A stretch of 46,736 bases of DNA from Phormidesmis priestleyi BC1401 (lineage in GTDB: Bacteria > Cyanobacteriota > Cyanobacteriia > Leptolyngbyales > Leptolyngbyaceae), in NCBI RefSeq assembly GCF_001650195.1, contig NZ_LXYR01000042.1:1-46736 (forward strand), in the 5' to 3' direction. A program made the translations under genes and the position numbers. This document shows, piece by piece, positions 1 to 8,067 of this stretch; within the stretch, counting starts at the first letter, position 1; each line of letters opens with the position of its first letter. The notes under the pieces are model-generated. The model worked only from the letters and a program-made list of their open reading frames with translations. It had not been told where the DNA came from and made no database searches.

Positions 1-708
1 TCTAGCCGTTCCAGAAACGTCGCCTTGCCATATTCGGGGGTGGCTCCCATATAAATGGTGTGTTGTCGGTCTCCAAACGCGTCATACAGACTGATGGGCA
101 GTGCCGACCATGGCTTCTCTCCATCCGGTGTCGCACAACAGCATACAGGTGCCATCTAAGCCAATGGCAACACTGGCAATTTCAGCGTCTAGTTGAGGGG
201 GCACATAGTCCCAACTTTCTTCTTTCACCTCAATGATCGTGGCCACCGCTTCACTGAGACGCTGGATGTAGGACACGGCGACCGGGCGTTGATGATTCTC
301 AGCCAAGTCTCGCTGCACGTCTCGGGCGGAACCATACGCCAGTTTCGAGGACACTTGTTTCGCAAACAGAGGCGTGGAGGTGATGATGATGCGAGACGCT
401 CGCTCTAGCGGACAATCCGTTTTCCCGCCTCCAGAGCGCTGATAGACATGGCGTTCAATCACGACTTCTCCGTAGGGCGTTTGATACGCTTTGGGCTGCT
501 TGCCTTTGGTTCGCATCACCTCTCCGGCAATCTCAATGGCTGAACCGTCGGTGTCCAGATACTCAAGAGCGGCTGTAGTGGCAATACGACCCGCCTCGTT
601 GAGGCTTTCCTGAATCGCTTCTTCACTGGTCAGCAGCGAATGACTCAGGTCTATCGTCACTTCTATCCTGACTTGCGTCCCTTCTTGACTCAGCAATTGA
701 GCGCTCAT
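1..708 (-). pseudogene. ISKra4 family transposase, N-terminal part, frameshifted
   Basis: The frame beginning with ATG at 708 (a GTG lies three codons upstream, and a GAGGTGGTGAG stretch could be the ribosome site) reads as the N-terminal half of an ISKra4-type transposase. It contains the segment QTPYGEVVIERHVYQ and then AIGLDGTCM, the first catalytic-Asp region of this family. The frame ends at 82. Sequence homologous in style (SLYDAFGDRQHTIYMGATPE) continues in the next frame to base 1. Removing one C from the CCC run near 97-103 would join the two as GTA-ISLYD. This is either an inactivating 1-base insertion or a sequencing error. Programmed frameshifting is less likely because no A-rich slippery run is visible. 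Confidence 0.7.
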
Positions 709-780
709 ACTCACCACCTCTTGGTTGCCTCACTCAGTGATATCATGCTTGACCTACTAAATCAAGTAGAGGTCGCACCC
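1..780 (-). mobile_element. ISKra4-like insertion sequence, partial (runs off left edge)
   Basis: The element is read leftwards from its terminus. The putative end starts at 780 (minus strand GGGTGCGACCTCTACTTGAT), is followed by about 70 bases of leader, and then by the transposase gene. The boundary is set by where the histidine kinase reading frame is interrupted: kinase sequence stops after the Arg-Thr of its HisKA segment, and the IS-derived codons then give an early stop. A second copy of the same 20-base end, with one mismatch, occurs at 46640-46659, which supports it being a terminus. Family assignment rests on the transposase. The other end, and so any target duplication, lies outside the window. 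Confidence 0.7.
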
Positions 781-2465
781 GTGCGAAGTAGCTTTGCCCA
801 GCCGTAAATCGCATTGAGCGGCGATCGCAACTCATGGGAGACGATCTCTAAAAATTCGTCTTTGGTGCGATTAGCAAGTTCGGCTTCGGCGCGCGCAGCT
901 TGCTCACGGGTGAGTAACTCTAGCCGTTCTTGCTCTAGTCGTCTTTGCTCACTAATATCCAGCACAAAGACCACATATTCATCGGCTTCACCCTTGAGCC
1001 GGGTGGCACTTACTAAGCTAGGCACTCGCCAGCCGTCTTTATGAATCAGTTCTTTCGTAGTCGATCCAGACGTGCCGAGTTGCTCGATCAGCGCTGGCGC
1101 TGATGGGTCAGATTCCAGCAGGCTGACTGCTTGCCAGGCGAGGGTTTGATCGAGAAACTCTTCGCGACTGTAGCCCAGCATTTGCAGCAGAGCGTGATTG
1201 ATTTCTAAGATTTCCCCCATCGAGGTGGCAAACGCGATGCCCACCTGCGCGGTGTTGACCATGTGCTGCAATCGCTCTTGACTGCGGCGCAGAGCAGATT
1301 CGGCTTGCTTACGATCGTCAATGTCGATCGTCGTGCCGACAATTCTCGCAGGGTGGTTTGCTTCGTCTCGCAGCACAACTCCTTGGTCTTGCACCCACAA
1401 ATAATGACCGTCGTGATGCCGCACTCGATATTCGATCATGTAGCGATCGGCGGTTTCTAAATTGATGCGGTAGCGATCGCGCAGTTGGCTTGCATCGTCT
1501 GGATGGATGCACTGTTGCCACCATTCTCTTGTCGGCTCGACTTCTTCGGGGCGATAGCCCAACAGCTCAGTGAAGCCAAACGGTCGAGTAACCAGGTTTG
1601 TCTGCAAATCCCAATCATAAATCAAGCACTTAACGGCGGTTGCTGCAAGTTTAAATCGCTCGTTGAGGGTGCGAAGTTCCGCCTCTGATTGTTTGCGTTC
1701 GGTGACATCTCGCCACGCTGCAACAAAGCCGTCTTCTAACTGGCTAACGTGAAGATCGTATACTCTGGTCGAATGTTCATTGCCAAACACGTCTGAGTAA
1801 ATCAAGGATTTTTCGACTAGGGGCTGTCCCGTTTCGACGACCTGACAATATTTGGCAAATTGCCCGTCACGATGGTTAGGCAGCACGTCATATAGGGGTT
1901 TACCAATATCATCGGGAGTCAGGCAACTGCTTTCGAGGGCTGCCGCGTTGAGATAGTCAATGCGAAAATCTATGATTTGCCCTGTTTGATCTCGGATTGC
2001 TGAGTAGATGCCAAAGCAATCGAGCATATTCTCAACAGATGTGCGAAACCTCTCTTCGCTGCGTTGTGATTTTTGTTTTAATTCTGCATTTGCGATCGCG
2101 GTCTGAATCGCCATTTGCAGTTGATCTGGAGTAGTTTTATGTTTGATTAAGTAATCTTCTGCGCCTTGTTTAATGGCTTGCACTGCGATCGTGACATCTT
2201 CATTATCAGCAATCATCACAATAGGGGGACAGCGATCGCCCATCTGATCGCTTAACTGCGCTAAACCCGTTAGCCCGTTTGATGACAACAAAATGCAGTC
2301 TAGGGACTGTAGCGCGAACGATCGGTTCGGTGCCAGTGCGCTTTCTAGAGAATTTTCTAAAATCGTGTAGCGACAGTCTAATGCGGACAGACACCGCTGA
2401 CGAAGGTCGCCGTCTGAAGGAAAGTCTTCAATGATTAGAATCACGCGCTGGGGCAAATGAGTCAT
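762..2465 (-). pseudogene. Hybrid REC-PAS-PAS-PAS sensor histidine kinase, truncated by IS
   Basis: A sensor kinase that would autophosphorylate on His and pass phosphate to a response regulator. The order seen is an N-terminal receiver-like domain (about residues 8-130), three PAS/PAC segments (about 140-260, 265-395, 400-515) with typical ends such as WRDVTERKQSEAELR, and a HisKA start with the H-box EIVSHELRSPLNAIYGWAKLL. The rest of HisKA and the whole HATPase domain are missing. After KLLRT the frame enters the insertion sequence and stops at 762. ATG at 2465 is preferred over an upstream TTG. It has lost ATP binding, so it cannot work as a kinase alone. The receiver gene at 2579-3016 lies just upstream on the same strand and may have been its partner. 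Confidence 0.8.
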
Positions 2466-2578
2466 CAATGAAATCAGCAACAGATTTATACCGTTAGCCT
2501 ACTTCTTTAGGAATAGCGGTGCGTCTTCCAAAAGGTAGATGGGTTTGTCTGTGAAAGATGTCACCCAATACCCAGATT

Positions 2579-3016
2579 TTAACCTCTATCAATCAACAAT
2601 GCTTTCACTTGATTGATTACTTCTTCAAAGTCGATCGGTTTGTGGATAAAGCCATTTGCCCCAATGTTCAAGGCTTGATCAAGGCTTGGCTGATCATAGC
2701 CCGACACCAATACGATCGGAATAAACGGCAGATGCCCGTTTTGTCTAATCTGTCGAGTCACTTCAAACCCACTCATTCCGGGCATCATCACGTCTAATAA
2801 AACCAGCGCCGGAGGAGCCGCCACGATTTTATCTAGTGCCACCTGACCGCTATTTGCCACTTCTACCTGATATCCCTCGCTCTCTAAAAGCGTTTGCAAC
2901 AAAAAAGAATTATCAGCAACATCATCGACCACTAAGATGCGATCGTCGGTTTGACCAGGATGATGTAGCAGAATATTCATAGAGGTGGAAAGTGCATTGG
3001 TAAGGTACATCTTCAT
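2579..3016 (-). CDS. Single-domain response regulator (CheY-like receiver)
   Basis: A phosphoacceptor receiver domain without an output domain. In the longest frame the acidic pair is Asp31-Asp32 (RILVVDD), the phosphoacceptor is Asp75 in LVLLDVMMPG, the Ser switch residue is Ser105 (LVSGYD) and the conserved Lys is Lys126 (FIHKPID). All key residues are present, so it should be phosphorylatable. The first 24 residues are not part of the domain; an internal ATG at codon 13 (2980) is an alternative start. It lies about 110 bases upstream of the truncated sensor kinase on the same strand, which suggests a two-component pair whose kinase has since been broken. Its target is unknown. Confidence 0.88.
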   Translation of the reverse strand: MKMYLTNALSTSMNILLHHPGQTDDRILVVDDVADNSFLLQTLLESEGYQVEVANSGQVALDKIVAAPPALVLLDVMMPGMSGFEVTRQIRQNGHLPFIPIVLVSGYDQPSLDQALNIGANGFIHKPIDFEEVINQVKALLIDRG

Positions 3017-3130
3017 TGATCTGTTGCACTATCGCCCTCACCCTCAAGGAGTATCATGCGTTACATTCATTCGCCATACAAAAATGAAGTTTTAGTGAAT
3101 AGAGTGGTTGAGTCAAGGCACAGTCTGCTT

Positions 3131-3640
3131 TCAAGGAGTTTTGTCTAGAACTTCATGCCATTCTTGAACGACCGATCGAGGCACCCAAAGCTTTAGATAG
3201 TCTTCTCCGCCTAAAGGAATGCCTAACAGAACTTCTTCGATAGGCAGCTTAGGCACGATTGCCTGAACGTTATATTCACCCATCGTTGCGATCGGGGCTT
3301 CAGATATAAAGCTGTCGTCTGCCTGAAAGATCTGATCCTCTTGAGTTCTAATCTTCAGCGCTTTGGGATGGACGACCTCTGCCGAGCCGGGTAGTCCCAT
3401 CAACCGTAGATAAAGCTGATTGGCACCATTTTGAGGAGTCATTTGCTTAAAGACAATGACCTGCCACGCCTTGCCGAGATCGTCTCTCAAACGATGGTAA
3501 GAGCGATAGAGAATCTGCCCCGACGGGTCTTTTATCTGTGTTACGGCTGCTTGTGCAGGTTGAGGAGTCAACCCCCCGAACCCTATAAGTAGAAGCACGA
3601 TCGCGATCATAACTACCGCTTGCCTGATCTGACGAATCAT
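3131..3640 (-). CDS. DUF3122-type secreted protein
   Basis: A small exported protein of unknown function. The N-terminus has basic residues, a hydrophobic segment (about residues 8-24) and a likely signal peptidase site after PQPAQA. The mature part starts AVTQIKDPSGQILYRSYHRL and carries the pattern of the cyanobacterial DUF3122 family (QVIVFKQ, LYLRLMGLPG, PLGGEDYLKLWVP). ATG at 3640 is preferred over a GTG three codons upstream because GAGAGG lies 8 bases before it. It should act in the periplasm or thylakoid lumen. It appears to be a single gene, with a hairpin repeat about 200 bases upstream. Family recognition is from memory of the pattern, and no role can be given. Confidence 0.7.
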   Translation of the reverse strand: MIRQIRQAVVMIAIVLLLIGFGGLTPQPAQAAVTQIKDPSGQILYRSYHRLRDDLGKAWQVIVFKQMTPQNGANQLYLRLMGLPGSAEVVHPKALKIRTQEDQIFQADDSFISEAPIATMGEYNVQAIVPKLPIEEVLLGIPLGGEDYLKLWVPRSVVQEWHEVLDKTP

Positions 3641-3838
3641 TGAATCCACCTCTCCCCTAAATGTTTACACGAGTCATGATGGAGTAATTCAAATCTTTTT
3701 ATCCCCTCCACAAAGAGAGATTTAAGCTCCGTCCCAACGTTTAGCACGAGTTCGGCTTTGCTTTGCCGATAGCTGACTGAAGCAGCCATGCAAAGATGTA
3801 ACGCAATGTGCGACTTTCCTGAAACGTCTGCAAAGACA

Positions 3839-3947
3839 GCCCTCACCCTAGCCCTCTCCTGTGGGAGAGGGAACTAGAACTATCCGAAAGCCCTTCTCCT
3901 TGGGGAGAAGGGTTGCGAGGGCTTCGCCCCACTTCATGAGGAGGGCA
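3839..3947. repeat. Dispersed 'CCCTCACCCTAGCCCTCTCC' intergenic repeat, copy 1
   Basis: About 110 bases of nested hairpins: CCTCTCCTGTGGGAGAGG, CCCTTCTCCTTGGGGAGAAGGG and a CGCCCCACTTCATGAGGAGGGC tail. The same core recurs at 13368-13501, 18933-19080, 30326-30460, 36582-36739, 41555-41929 and 46183-46359. This copy lacks the terminal inverted repeats seen in some others. Confidence 0.85.
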
Positions 3948-3980
3948 AATTAGTTGCACATCGCATAGTACATTACGTCA

Positions 3981-5456
3981 TCATCCAAACGATAGACAAC
4001 ACGCAGAGAGAGGAAATCCAGCCGCTAGAAGCCATGCAAAAAACAATGTGTTTCCGATTGCATAGATCCATGAATTATTCAACAGTGCGGATACAAACGC
4101 GAACAACGCCATTACTACCGGAAACAATGGTAATAACAAAAACATAAAACCCAATTTTGGCAAGACGATGATCACCACTAGAAATCCGGCAATTAACATC
4201 ACGCTTTGCCCAAACCACCAGCCCAACCGTGTAAACCAGCGAGTCGATTGCTGCACCATTCCCGATGCTAAAAACCACGGAAAACACGCGATCGCGATCG
4301 GGAGCCAAATCATTAATCGTGCCGGAATCAACCACCACTGAAGCCACACGATCTGAGCCATTGCTCCAACTGCGATCCACAGCAGCCCGAATAATGCAAC
4401 CCCAAACCCAGCCAGTTGCCAACTCACACGAGGAAGCTGACCCAGAATTCTCAGCCAGACTAACCCCGCAATCAAAAACCAGATTCCGACCGCGCCCCCG
4501 ACCTGTACGCCGCCCAACGACTGCAAATCGACTATCGGGTCGAGAAGCCGCAACCCACCAAGAGCTACGATCGGAGACACGACCAATCCGCCCCACGCTC
4601 TCCAAGGTGCAATCTTTAAGTCTGGAGTAGCAGGAATCTTCACGTAAGGAGCGATCGCGCTTAACAGCAATAGCCACCCGACTAGATGTAGAAAATACCA
4701 GATCATGCGGCGATCGACATACTCACTCTGCGATTGTTGTCCAAAGGTCAAATCGAGCCACCGCAGCGCTGCTTGATGACTGACTTGACTAAACAGAATC
4801 GTAATATGCTCAACGGTTGGCACCGTCACCAATTCTCGCGCCTTACCTTGAGCAAATTGCTCATTTGCGCCGCCCGCATCCTTCAACAATTGTTGAGTAT
4901 AGGGCAACAATCTACCTTCCCAAGCACCGACTTGCAGTTGCAGGTTGCGAGGCGCTTGCGACGTGACCTTTTGCCCTCCGGGAGAGATGGCGATCGTTGC
5001 CGCAAATTGCTCTACGTTCTGAACTCCGGCAGCGATGACCACACCACTTCCCATTGAGTGCCCTAAGAGAGCAAGACGAGTGCGATCGACCTCTGGCTGC
5101 TCGACTAAAACCTGCCGCGCCACGTCAAGATTTTTCTGAAGTTCAAATCCTTTGAGCGGAGCAGGATTCGCGCCATGACCGTCAAAATCCCACAGCATGA
5201 CCGCGTAGCCTGCTCTCGCCAGCACATGACCATAGCCCAACATCAACTGCTTAGACCCAGCAAACCCGTGAGCAATCAGAACTCCTGGAGCGTTTTGCGC
5301 CTGCTGCGGAACCATGTATAGCAAAGGAACCTGATCGCGCTCAAAAGAGCGGACAACCAGCCCCGATCGAGCCGCAAAAATGCCCCACCACGACAGTCCG
5401 ATTAGAAGAATTGCTAAGAGCGATCGGAGAATCTGCCCTTGTTTTGACTTCATCAT
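3981..5456 (-). CDS. Alpha/beta hydrolase fused to a multi-spanning membrane domain
   Basis: This 491-residue protein has two halves. Residues 1-30 hold a membrane anchor. Residues 45-235 form an alpha/beta hydrolase of the dienelactone hydrolase/serine aminopeptidase type, with the oxyanion segment LIAHGFAGSK, the nucleophile Ser134 in LLGHSMGSG and a likely catalytic His near 217 or 227 (VEHITILFSQVSH). From about 252 to the end are roughly eight hydrophobic segments with no recognised domain. The hydrolase part probably faces the periplasm or lumen side of the membrane; the substrate is unknown. It is the third gene of a likely operon with the cupin (6675) and a second hydrolase (6241), with 50-base gaps. 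Two ATGs (5456, 5453) are adjacent. Confidence 0.72.
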   Translation of the reverse strand: MMKSKQGQILRSLLAILLIGLSWWGIFAARSGLVVRSFERDQVPLLYMVPQQAQNAPGVLIAHGFAGSKQLMLGYGHVLARAGYAVMLWDFDGHGANPAPLKGFELQKNLDVARQVLVEQPEVDRTRLALLGHSMGSGVVIAAGVQNVEQFAATIAISPGGQKVTSQAPRNLQLQVGAWEGRLLPYTQQLLKDAGGANEQFAQGKARELVTVPTVEHITILFSQVSHQAALRWLDLTFGQQSQSEYVDRRMIWYFLHLVGWLLLLSAIAPYVKIPATPDLKIAPWRAWGGLVVSPIVALGGLRLLDPIVDLQSLGGVQVGGAVGIWFLIAGLVWLRILGQLPRVSWQLAGFGVALFGLLWIAVGAMAQIVWLQWWLIPARLMIWLPIAIACFPWFLASGMVQQSTRWFTRLGWWFGQSVMLIAGFLVVIIVLPKLGFMFLLLPLFPVVMALFAFVSALLNNSWIYAIGNTLFFAWLLAAGFPLSACCLSFG

Positions 5457-5506
5457 TTTATAGCGATCGTCACGATGTCACAGTTTAAAGGATTTGACTC
5501 CAGAAA

Positions 5507-6241
5507 CTAAGCAATCAGCGATAAGTCGAGTGATCTGACGCTGACGGTCTGCCAAAAATTGAGCAATTCATCTCCGACTTGCTGCGGGTGAGCCATTTGA
5601 AAAAAGTGATGCCCCTCTGGAATCCGCCGCAAACTATCGTCTGGCTTCAGCCAAGGTAGCCACCCCGAAAGAGTTTGAGGGTCAACAATCGGATCGGTGT
5701 TACTTCCATATACGAGCAACGGCTGTGAGATTCCTCCTTTGGCTAACTCGCGCAGCTTAAACAGAGAGTGAGGAATCGGAGATAGTTCTAAATCACGATC
5801 GAGCCTCACTACCAATTCTTTCGCCGGAATCGGCAACACACTGCCAAACAGACTCCGTGCAATCTGAGCTAAAAGCTGATATTGGCTACAGGGCATCAAC
5901 TGACGCTGAATATAGTAATGCGTGTGCCAGGTAATGGCGGGCTGCGGCGCAACAGAAAGTAAGGACAGCGATCGCACTTTCTCAGGACAGAGACGCGCAT
6001 ACATTAAGCCAATCACGCCGCTAATGCCGTGCCCTGCGAGATGAATCGGAGTATCGCAACTCTGGAGATACTCATCCAACAACGTCACAGCATTCTCTAC
6101 AGAACTGGCTTCATCAAGGGTTTGATAATATTCCCACTGAGCAACGCGAACGTGAGGGGACAAATATCGCAACAGAGGTTGATTAAACGATTGCAAACTC
6201 GGACTCGCGCTCAACCAAAGAACTTCGGGTAAATGAGACAT
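5507..6241 (-). CDS. Alpha/beta fold hydrolase-like protein lacking the usual nucleophile
   Basis: The 244-residue protein follows the alpha/beta hydrolase plan, but the nucleophile elbow reads HLAGHGISGVIGLMYA where active members have GHSxGG. The Ser is replaced by Gly, and a Ser appears two residues later. The expected acid (SNTDPIVDP) and His (EGHHFF) are still present. It may therefore be a binding or regulatory protein, or use an unusual mechanism. ATG at 6241 (MSHLPEVLWL) is chosen because homology-like sequence starts there; an upstream in-frame ATG at 6265 adds eight hydrophobic residues. It lies 50 bases from each neighbour (cupin upstream, hydrolase-membrane fusion downstream) on the same strand. 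Confidence 0.72.
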   Translation of the reverse strand: MSHLPEVLWLSASPSLQSFNQPLLRYLSPHVRVAQWEYYQTLDEASSVENAVTLLDEYLQSCDTPIHLAGHGISGVIGLMYARLCPEKVRSLSLLSVAPQPAITWHTHYYIQRQLMPCSQYQLLAQIARSLFGSVLPIPAKELVVRLDRDLELSPIPHSLFKLRELAKGGISQPLLVYGSNTDPIVDPQTLSGWLPWLKPDDSLRRIPEGHHFFQMAHPQQVGDELLNFWQTVSVRSLDLSLIA

Positions 6242-6291
6242 GAGAATTATAGAAATGAATGACATCGGAATCGTGAGCGGTCAAAACTATT

Positions 6292-6675
6292 TTAGAGATT
6301 AATAACCCAAGGTGAATCATGGGTGTCTCGATCGGGCATACACCGATTCAGCAAAAAGACGAGTCTCGATCGAGTCTGCAATGTGTGAAAGGTATTCGCA
6401 GGAATAAACACAAACATTCCTGGCTCTAATGTCACCGTTTCTTCTTGAATAATCAGGTTCCCATTGCCTTCTAAGACCGCGATCGTGATGTCTTTGGCAT
6501 CACAAATTTCTGGCAGTTGCACATCTGCCCCCGAACTCATCAAGTTTTGCTGATAGAGAGCCTGGTCGCCATCGCCATGCTGAACGATTTCTACATTCAG
6601 AATTTGATGCGGCTGTGACTGCATTGGCAACAGTTGCAAGTGAAAAGGACGACGAAGATCAGCAGCTTGTGCCAT
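6292..6675 (-). CDS. Cupin domain protein
   Basis: A small single-domain cupin of 127 residues. The central beta-barrel pattern is visible: DITIAVLEGNGNLIIQEE, VTLEPGMFVFIPANTFHTLQ and then RLVFLLNRC. The second metal motif (PxxxxH) is present as PANTFH, but the first cupin motif lacks its usual two His residues, so metal binding is uncertain. GGAGG lies 6 bases before the ATG at 6675, which decides this start over the GTG four codons upstream. It is probably the first gene of a three-gene operon with the two alpha/beta hydrolases. Function unknown; it may be a sensor or a small-molecule-binding protein. Confidence 0.75.
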   Translation of the reverse strand: MAQAADLRRPFHLQLLPMQSQPHQILNVEIVQHGDGDQALYQQNLMSSGADVQLPEICDAKDITIAVLEGNGNLIIQEETVTLEPGMFVFIPANTFHTLQTRSRLVFLLNRCMPDRDTHDSPWVINL

Positions 6676-7041
6676 AAAAGCCTCCACAGTTAGGGGTGAT
6701 AAATTTCGCCTTATTGAGTCTATATCTCAACAAGCTTCTGCTTATCTTACCACCATTATTGAGAATTTATTTCATTAATGATGAGAGCGATCGGACGAGT
6801 GGAGTGGGGCGATCGCGTTCTGAGAAGAGATACTGAAATTTTCCCTGTATTTCGCTTGTCGAAAGGCAATAGGTGGTGAGGGCTAATAAAGTTCCATTAG
6901 AAATTGGTGCAATTGCTGGTCTTGCAGGGTACACTTTTGCAAGCGAGTTAGGCATCCCTGAGATTAATCTTCGCTTGTAAGAATTCTAAATGCCTAATTG
7001 TGGGCTGAAGATTGCAGAAGACATCTAATCATCACAATATA
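6676..7041. other. Intergenic region at left border of foreign-looking island
   Basis: No convincing gene. The last native-style CGATCG words are at about 6789 and 6811. After 6816 none occurs until 9856. A 35-codon plus-strand frame from about 6865 to 6980 ends in LGIPEINLRL and could be a remnant, but nothing was recognised. The opposite-strand frame 6767-6955 has no support. Confidence 0.4.
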
Positions 7042-8067
7042 ATGACATTTTTAACATCCATTGACCTTTTTGCTGGTGCAGGGGGACTTAGCTACGGACT
7101 CGCGGCAGAGGGATTCCAAGTAAATGCTGCGGTGGAAATTGATCCAGTATCAGCGAAAAGTTACAGTCTCAACCATCCAAATACGAATGTTATAGTCAGT
7201 GATATTCGTCAGGTGAGCGGTCCTCAGATTCTCAAGGAAGCAAAACTTACCCGTGGCGAGTTGGACTTGTTAACTGGTTGCCCACCCTGTCAAGCTTTCT
7301 CCACACTTCGTACGCGGCGGCGGAAGCAACAGTTAAACGATCCAAGTAAAGAACTCATTACGGAGATGCTACGACTGGTACGCTCGATGCGACCCCGTGC
7401 TGTCATTGTAGAAAACGTTCCTGGTCTAGCAGATGATAAGCGCTTTACTAACTTCCAACTTGGTTTGAAACAAGCCGGGTATAAATCTGCATACGCAGTT
7501 CTCAACGCATCTGACTTTGGTGTACCACAGCGCCGCAAGCGGTTAATCCTTGTTGCATTGCGGGGAAGAGAAATCCCCTCAGGTTGGTCAAACTATTCCT
7601 GTGAGGGTAAGACCGTTAGAAGCACAATCAGCGATCTAGCACCAGCAGGAACAAGTGGAGATGTGCTTCATGACATTCCTGAAAATCGAACACCAGCTAT
7701 GATGTCGAGAATCAGAGCAACGCCCAAAGATGGTGGTAGTCGCCGTGATATTCCCTCTGAGTTACAATGTGCCTGCCACGCACACACTGACGGATTCAAA
7801 GATGTCTATGGTCGAATGGCGTGGGACGATATCTCGCCAACTATTACTGGCGGGTGTACAAATCCTTCTAGAGGTCGTTTCCTTCATCCCCAGGAGAACA
7901 GAGCCATAACACTTCGGGAGGCTGCCCTGTTACAAGCATTTCCTTCAGACTATCAATTTTGCCTTGATCGAGGCAAAGAGCATGTTGCTCGTCAGATCGG
8001 AAACGCGTTCCCTCCAGATTTGATTAGACCAATTGCAAGAGTCATCAGCCGCGAGTTGTCAGTATGA
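7042..8067 (+). CDS. DNA (cytosine-5-)-methyltransferase
   Basis: A C5-cytosine methyltransferase that would transfer methyl from S-adenosylmethionine to cytosine in a specific DNA word. The standard motifs occur in order: I (SIDLFAGAGGLSYGL), IV with the catalytic Cys (TGCPPCQAFS), VI (VIVENVPGL), VIII (VPQRRKRLIL), then a target-recognition region of about 100 residues, IX (TLREAALLQAFPSDY) and X (RQIGNAFPPDL). At 341 residues it is complete for the family. ATG at 7042 is used; a TTG ten codons upstream is in frame and no clear ribosome site marks either. Its stop overlaps the start of the ATPase-TOPRIM gene by 4 bases, so the two are probably translated together. The recognition word cannot be read from sequence. 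The gene lacks CGATCG words, unlike its flanks. Confidence 0.93.
   Translation: MTFLTSIDLFAGAGGLSYGLAAEGFQVNAAVEIDPVSAKSYSLNHPNTNVIVSDIRQVSGPQILKEAKLTRGELDLLTGCPPCQAFSTLRTRRRKQQLNDPSKELITEMLRLVRSMRPRAVIVENVPGLADDKRFTNFQLGLKQAGYKSAYAVLNASDFGVPQRRKRLILVALRGREIPSGWSNYSCEGKTVRSTISDLAPAGTSGDVLHDIPENRTPAMMSRIRATPKDGGSRRDIPSELQCACHAHTDGFKDVYGRMAWDDISPTITGGCTNPSRGRFLHPQENRAITLREAALLQAFPSDYQFCLDRGKEHVARQIGNAFPPDLIRPIARVISRELSV

Noticed and set aside
82-110. Programmed frameshift in the transposase
   Set aside because: No A-rich slippery heptamer or downstream structure is evident, and a one-base insertion in a CCC run explains the break more simply.
4075-4677. 200-codon minus-strand frame inside the hydrolase-membrane gene
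   Set aside because: It is an out-of-frame shadow of the real gene, Arg/Ser/Val-rich, with no domain.
6767-6955. 62-codon minus-strand frame before the methyltransferase gene
   Set aside because: No ribosome site, no recognisable domain, and it overlaps a plus-strand remnant equally well; probably chance.
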